A DNA stretch of 34,747 nucleotides from Lachnospiraceae bacterium (lineage in GTDB: Bacteria > Bacillota > Clostridia > Lachnospirales > Lachnospiraceae). The notes beneath the pieces are model-generated. The model was not told the DNA's origin. It searched no databases and worked only from the letters and a program-made list of their open reading frames with translations. Of this stretch, positions 31,307-34,747 are shown piece after piece. The stretch's first letter is position 1. Each line of letters opens with the position of its first letter. The position numbers and the translations under genes are program-made. The DNA lies in contig JAIEAP010000006.1 of assembly GCA_029071325.1 (NCBI GenBank), positions 1 to 34,747 of the forward strand, in the 5' to 3' direction.

Positions 31307-31642
31307 CTCCCATTCTGTTTCTTTAAACCCTGCCAGAACGAAATCGCCGCCCACCAACAAAGGTCTTTTTACCAGCATGCCGTCGGATGCCAGAAGCGCA
31401 ATCTGTTCCTCTTCACTCATGGAAGGCAGTCTGTCCTTAAGCTGATGCTGGCGGTAAAGCATGCCGCTTGTATTAAAAAAGCTTTTCAGAGACTTCCCAC
31501 TTTTTTGAAACCATTCCGTCAGCTCCTCCGCGGAAGGGTTTTCTTCTTTGATATTGCGTTCCTGATAGAAAACGCCGTTGTCGTCCAGCCACTTTTTTGC
31601 CTTCTGGCAGGTGGAGCACTTTGGATATTGTAAAAATAACAT
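31292..31642 (-). CDS. Spx/ArsC-family thioredoxin-like protein
   Basis: A 116-residue protein of the arsenate reductase/Spx fold. It has the redox pair C9 and C12 in KCSTCQKAKKWLD, FNTSGMLYR, and the conserved RPLLV with its Arg in DGMLVKRPLLVGGDFVLAGF. The start at 31642 follows AGGAGGG; the frame extends upstream but without support. Such proteins act either as thiol reductases or as Spx/MgsR-like RNA polymerase-binding regulators. Its sequence cannot decide between them. Confidence 0.85.
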   Translation of the reverse strand: MLFLQYPKCSTCQKAKKWLDDNGVFYQERNIKEENPSAEELTEWFQKSGKSLKSFFNTSGMLYRQHQLKDRLPSMSEEEQIALLASDGMLVKRPLLVGGDFVLAGFKETEWEKKVT

Positions 31643-31767
31643 AAAAAATCCCTCCTGTATTCGTACACTCATTATGGCAGATAGCCATGGGAAAATCAAG
31701 TTCGCGAAAAAATCATTTCCTATAAAGGAAGTGTTTTTTGTCGTCATTTTACCGGCGTCAAAAAATG

Positions 31768-31797
31768 TTGACTGCACGTTGCGTGCAATTTTAGACT
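31768..31797 (+). promoter_or_regulatory. MerR-type promoter with perfect palindrome
   Basis: TTGACT (31768-31773) and TAGACT (31792-31797) are spaced 18 bp. TGCACG-TTG-CGTGCA (31773-31787) is a perfect 6-3-6 palindrome overlapping the end of the -35 box. This is the expected operator of the MerR gene 26 bp downstream. Which hexamer serves as -10 is uncertain. Confidence 0.6.
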
Positions 31798-31822
31798 ATA
31801 AAAAGGCGGGAGGACAAAAGAT

Positions 31823-32143
31823 ATGACGCTACGCGAGGTTTGCGACACCCTGGCTGTATCCAGACGTGCCGTGCAAGGCTATGAAAAGGCGGGATTAGTT
31901 TCAGCAACAGGAAGAAATGAACGTGGGTATTTGCTCTATGATGCAAATGCACGGGAAAGGATTGAGCAGATTAAATTGTTTCAGCAGTTGGGATTTTCCA
32001 TAAAGGAAATCAAGGACATCATTGATGCGCCAAATAATGTTCTAAAGTCTGCACTTGAAGAACAGGTGGAGACGCTGAAAGAAGATAGTGAGAACATTGA
32101 AATGTTAATAGAAAAAGCATATTCATTGATAGAAACACTCTGA
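31823..32143 (+). CDS. Short MerR-family regulator
   Basis: A 106-residue protein: winged helix (MTLREVCDTLAVSRRAVQGYEKAGLVSATGRNERGYLLYD, then IEQIKLFQQLGFSIKEIKDII) plus a dimerising coiled coil (VLKSALEEQVETLKEDSENIEMLIEKAYSLIETL). There is no effector domain. GGGAGG precedes the start. The lipoprotein gene lies 29 bp downstream in the same direction and is probably co-expressed. Confidence 0.85.
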   Translation: MTLREVCDTLAVSRRAVQGYEKAGLVSATGRNERGYLLYDANARERIEQIKLFQQLGFSIKEIKDIIDAPNNVLKSALEEQVETLKEDSENIEMLIEKAYSLIETL

Positions 32144-32172
32144 TATTGAGACAAAATGCCAGGAGGAAAATT

Positions 32173-33198
32173 ATGAAAAAAGTAAGTTTGATAGTACTTA
32201 TGGTTGTAACAGCGTTTTTACTGATTGCATGTGGAGACAAAAAGTATGAATGGCCCGACAGCGGTATTAGTTCGCTTTTGCCTCAGCCGGATTCTAAACA
32301 CGGAGAGATACGGATGGACGATGAAGACATTTTTGATATAACAGTCACCGGTGTTTCTACAGAACAATATGAAGCCTATATTGAGCGCTGTCAGGAAAAT
32401 GGATTTACAGTAGACAGCAAAAAAACTTCTTTTTCGTATGAGGCTTATGATGGAGTGGGATATCAGCTTTCTCTGTTTTATTATGAATCCAAGAAGTCTA
32501 TGAATATTACGCTGGAAGCTCCGCAGGAGTTTGGAGAATTTAAATGGCCTGACAGTGCGATCGCCCAATTGCTGCCTGTACCAAAATCAAATACAGGTTC
32601 GATGGAGTGGGAGCGTTCCGATGGATTTTTGCTCTATGTTAGTAATACGTCAATAGGAGATTACAACGATTATGTCGATCAATGTGCAGAAAAAGGTTTT
32701 GATGTTGATTATGACAAAGGCGATGATTTCTATTACGCATCGAATGAGGAAGGTTATAGTCTTGCATTAAGCTATGAAGGAAACAATGTCATGCGCCTTG
32801 AAATCGATAAACCGGATGAAGCTGACAAGGCACAGGATGATAAAGTAACCAGCAATACAGAAAACACGGAAGACACAGCAACCAAAGAATCTGATGAGAT
32901 GCCCGCGAATAATGATGAACCGGAGGAATATGTCGGTGGTATGCGAGTGGCATTTAAGGAAGCGATGGATAGTTATGAAGCATTTTTTGATGAATACTGC
33001 GAGTTCATGAAAAAATACAGCGATGCCACTGACCCTTCAGGTATGTTGACAGATTATTTAGAGTATCTGGAAAAATATGCGGATGCGATGGAAAAGCTGG
33101 GTAAAATCGGTGAGGAAGAATTAAACAGTGCAGAGCTTAAGTATTATACGGAGGTCATGGGCCGCATTAATCAGAAATTACTTGATGTTACGCTATAA
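32173..33198 (+). CDS. Lipoprotein with duplicated domain and DUF6591-like tail
   Basis: A 341-residue lipoprotein: MKKVSLIVLMVVTAFLLIAC with the lipid-anchor Cys at residue 20. Two homologous repeats follow, about residues 25-118 (YEWPDSGISSLLPQP ... YEAYIERCQENGF ... NITLEAP) and 122-215 (FKWPDSAIAQLLPVP ... YNDYVDQCAEKGF ... RLEIDKP). A Thr/Glu/Asp-rich linker leads to a helical C-terminus (YEAFFDEYCEFMKKYSDATDPSGMLTDYLEYLEKY), DUF6591-like. The start at 32173 follows AGGAGG. It is probably extracellular; function unknown. Confidence 0.75.
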   Translation: MKKVSLIVLMVVTAFLLIACGDKKYEWPDSGISSLLPQPDSKHGEIRMDDEDIFDITVTGVSTEQYEAYIERCQENGFTVDSKKTSFSYEAYDGVGYQLSLFYYESKKSMNITLEAPQEFGEFKWPDSAIAQLLPVPKSNTGSMEWERSDGFLLYVSNTSIGDYNDYVDQCAEKGFDVDYDKGDDFYYASNEEGYSLALSYEGNNVMRLEIDKPDEADKAQDDKVTSNTENTEDTATKESDEMPANNDEPEEYVGGMRVAFKEAMDSYEAFFDEYCEFMKKYSDATDPSGMLTDYLEYLEKYADAMEKLGKIGEEELNSAELKYYTEVMGRINQKLLDVTL

Positions 33199-33245
33199 CA
33201 ATATATGCAGCAGGCAGCAAAAGATTTATAAATAAAATGTGAGAA

Positions 33246-33276
33246 AAAACAGCCGGTCAATTGGATCGGCTGTTTT
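33246..33276 (+). terminator. Terminator of the lipoprotein gene
   Basis: AAAACAGCCG (33246-33255) and CGGCTGTTTT (33267-33276) form a perfect 10-bp stem with an 11-base loop and T-rich tail. Confidence 0.85.
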
Positions 33277-33369
33277 CTTTGGAAACACGGAGGATTTGTG
33301 GTAATATATTGGTACGGGTTCTTAAGATAAAGGTTTTGCGAAACAAATCATACATGGGAGGAAATATAT

Positions 33370-34032
33370 ATGGGGAAAGAGCGGCACACAGAGAAGGAAA
33401 AGGACCGGAGAATTCAATGGCGGGGCGGATGCTTTACCAGAGTACTAAGGGGTCTTTTAATCCTGGCTGTAATTATTATTGCTGTATCCATTATTTGGCG
33501 TCAGTTTTTTGGGAAAAGTGGAACTGCGGATGAAAAAACAACAATTGTCACATCCTCCAATCTTGAAAAAGTGCTTCGTATCAGTGAATTGTCTACCTAT
33601 AAGGTTACTTTTAATGGAGTTGCGGCTGTGAAGGAGGAGGAAGATTTACTTTATAATGTATCCTATGAGGCAAAGGTAAGCGTTGGACTGGATATGGAAA
33701 AAATTAAGGTTGAAGTGGAGGATGCCGGAGAAGAAAGTAGAAAAATAGTGGTTACTTTACCGGAAATAGAGATTACGGCAGTGGATGTAGATCCGGGTTC
33801 TCTCGATTACATATTTGAGAGAGATAGCGCAAATACAGACAATGTTTCTATGACTGCTCTTCCTGCCTGCAGAGTGGATGCTGAGGAAGAGTGTAAGTCA
33901 AACGATACCCTGCTGGAACTGGCAAGAGAGAATGCAGTGAATACGGTGAAAGCCCTGATCAAGCCATTATTGGAACAGTATGAAGAATATGCATTGGAAA
34001 TAGTAGGAGAGGGGGGATACCGTTATGAATAA
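33370..34032 (+). CDS. DUF4230 protein, membrane-anchored
   Basis: A 220-residue protein. A basic cytoplasmic N-terminus of about 25 residues precedes a single transmembrane helix (about 27-46). The extracellular part (about 57-215) follows the DUF4230 pattern: LEKVLRISELSTYKVTFNGVAAV, the strand run YEAKVSVGLDMEKIKVEVED, VVTLPEIEITAVDVDPGSLDYIFE, and a C-terminal helix ENAVNTVKALIKPLLEQY. GGGAGG precedes the start. It overlaps the next DUF4230 gene by 8 bp. Function is unknown. Confidence 0.75.
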   Translation: MGKERHTEKEKDRRIQWRGGCFTRVLRGLLILAVIIIAVSIIWRQFFGKSGTADEKTTIVTSSNLEKVLRISELSTYKVTFNGVAAVKEEEDLLYNVSYEAKVSVGLDMEKIKVEVEDAGEESRKIVVTLPEIEITAVDVDPGSLDYIFERDSANTDNVSMTALPACRVDAEEECKSNDTLLELARENAVNTVKALIKPLLEQYEEYALEIVGEGGYRYE

Positions 34033-34654
34033 GAAGAGATTGTTCAGCGTTGTTCTTGCGGCTGTGTTTGCGTTATCATTGATTGGCTGCAATGAGAAGG
34101 GGAACCAGGGTCAATCAGACCGTGATCCAGTTAATTTGAATCTCACTCAGATGCAATCCGTTTGTGAATTGGCAACATTGGAATGCTATTATCATAACAC
34201 CGCAAAATTAGAATCCGAAAAAGAAGTTTTGTGGTGGAGTACCAGCAAGAAATTATGGATTGAATATTCCGGAACCGTAAAAGTGGGTATTGATATCAGC
34301 AAATTGGATATGCATGTGAAAGATAATATTGTTACCATTGCTATGCCTGATGCAAAAATTTTAAGCTGCCAGATTGACGATTCATCCCTGTCCGAGGATT
34401 CTTTTTATTCGGAAACCCGCGGCTTGGGCAGCGGTAAGGTGGATGCAGAAGATCAGACCAGGGCATTTCAGGCAGCGCAGGAAGGGATGCTTGCAACAGT
34501 ACAGGAAGATGAGCTTTTACTGCATCAGGCAAAAGTAAGGGCTCAGACGTTACTGGAAAAATATGTAAAGTATATTGGCGATGCCATTGGCATTGAATAT
34601 GAAATACATTGGAAAACAATAGAGGGTGACGATATTGCGGATGGCGAGGATTGA
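34025..34654 (+). CDS. DUF4230 lipoprotein
   Basis: A 209-residue protein with a lipoprotein signal: MNKKRLFSVVLAAVFALSLIGC, Cys at residue 22. The domain parallels its neighbour: MQSVCELATLECYYHNTAKL, YSGTVKVGIDISKLDMHVKDNIVTIAMPDAKILSCQIDDSSL and a C-terminal helix. The two genes are tandem paralogues differing in membrane anchor, and are translationally coupled through the 8-bp overlap. They probably form a heteromeric envelope complex (inference). Confidence 0.75.
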   Translation: MNKKRLFSVVLAAVFALSLIGCNEKGNQGQSDRDPVNLNLTQMQSVCELATLECYYHNTAKLESEKEVLWWSTSKKLWIEYSGTVKVGIDISKLDMHVKDNIVTIAMPDAKILSCQIDDSSLSEDSFYSETRGLGSGKVDAEDQTRAFQAAQEGMLATVQEDELLLHQAKVRAQTLLEKYVKYIGDAIGIEYEIHWKTIEGDDIADGED

Positions 34655-34692
34655 GCCGTTGAGAGGCTGTTAGAAAAAATATGCAAAAACTG

Positions 34693-34721
34693 TTGACATC
34701 TGCCGAAACGCGTGCTATTAT
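34693..34721 (+). promoter_or_regulatory. Promoter pointing out of the window
   Basis: Perfect TTGACA (34693-34698) and TATTAT (34716-34721) are spaced 17 bp. No gene follows within the remaining 26 bp; it must drive something beyond the right edge. Confidence 0.65.
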
Positions 34722-34747
34722 AAAATTCCACCGCGCAAAACGATTGC

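Noticed and set aside
33261-33533. 90-codon frame before the first DUF4230 gene
   Set aside because: Starts inside the terminator, overlaps the DUF4230 start in another frame and has no ribosome site.
1-34747. CRISPR array or cas genes
   Set aside because: No regularly spaced repeats or Cas-like proteins seen anywhere in the window.

Overview
The window looks like chromosome of a gut Clostridia bacterium of the Lachnospiraceae type. This rests on the protein flavour (split transketolase, OPT-PqqD-PepD cluster, DUF5711, DUF6591, DUF4230 and FlxA-like proteins), strong AGGAGG ribosome sites and low-to-medium GC. Genus cannot be read from the sequence.

Layout. (1) 1-252: C-terminal tail of an IS256-type transposase and its non-coding end. 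(2) 253-5255: accessory block. A MATE exporter is divergent from a PadR regulator, with overlapping promoters and palindromes. A VUT-family queuosine-precursor transporter and an SDR enzyme lie behind a consensus promoter and a preQ1-I riboswitch that I can fold by eye. A DUF3990 (ADP-ribosyltransferase-like) gene overlaps an XRE-domain gene, and a palindrome sits inside their promoter; this resembles a toxin-antitoxin module. (3) 5257-13417: an 8.1-kb island bounded by 49-bp perfect direct repeats. The right repeat is the 3' half of an intact tRNA-Ser(CGA); the left one is the displaced tRNA fragment. Only the N-terminus of an integrase remains, broken exactly at the left repeat, so this looks like an integrative element that lost its own recombinase (CIME-like). 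Its cargo is an antimicrobial-peptide resistance locus of the LanFEG/CprABC type: ATPase, two permeases, two small membrane proteins, a lipoprotein, a lone receiver and a GntR/YtrA regulator. A divergent OmpR-type response regulator and histidine kinase face it, with an 11-bp-period direct repeat between the two promoters. (4) 13456-28740: core chromosome. It carries an OPT transporter, PqqD-like protein, PepD dipeptidase, phosphofructokinase, dnaX-ybaB-recR, split transketolase, a membrane LysM protein with an apparently dead MPN/JAB-like domain, DUF5711, CvpA and a LytTR/GHKL two-component pair. (5) 28742-34747: envelope and accessory genes. These are a TipA-like MerR regulator, a FlxA-like/FliD-like pair, an Spx/ArsC-like protein, a short MerR regulator with a duplicated-domain lipoprotein, two tandem DUF4230 proteins and a promoter running off the edge.

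How it works together. The left and island parts are sensing-and-protection modules: drug or peptide efflux with local regulators, and a micronutrient importer with a riboswitch. The middle is housekeeping (DNA repair and replication, glycolysis, pentose phosphate, peptide use). The right part is envelope-associated and largely of unknown function. The strongest unusual signals are the riboswitch, the tRNA-Ser island with its severed integrase, the palindrome-controlled DUF3990/XRE pair, and the MPN-like/LysM fusion.
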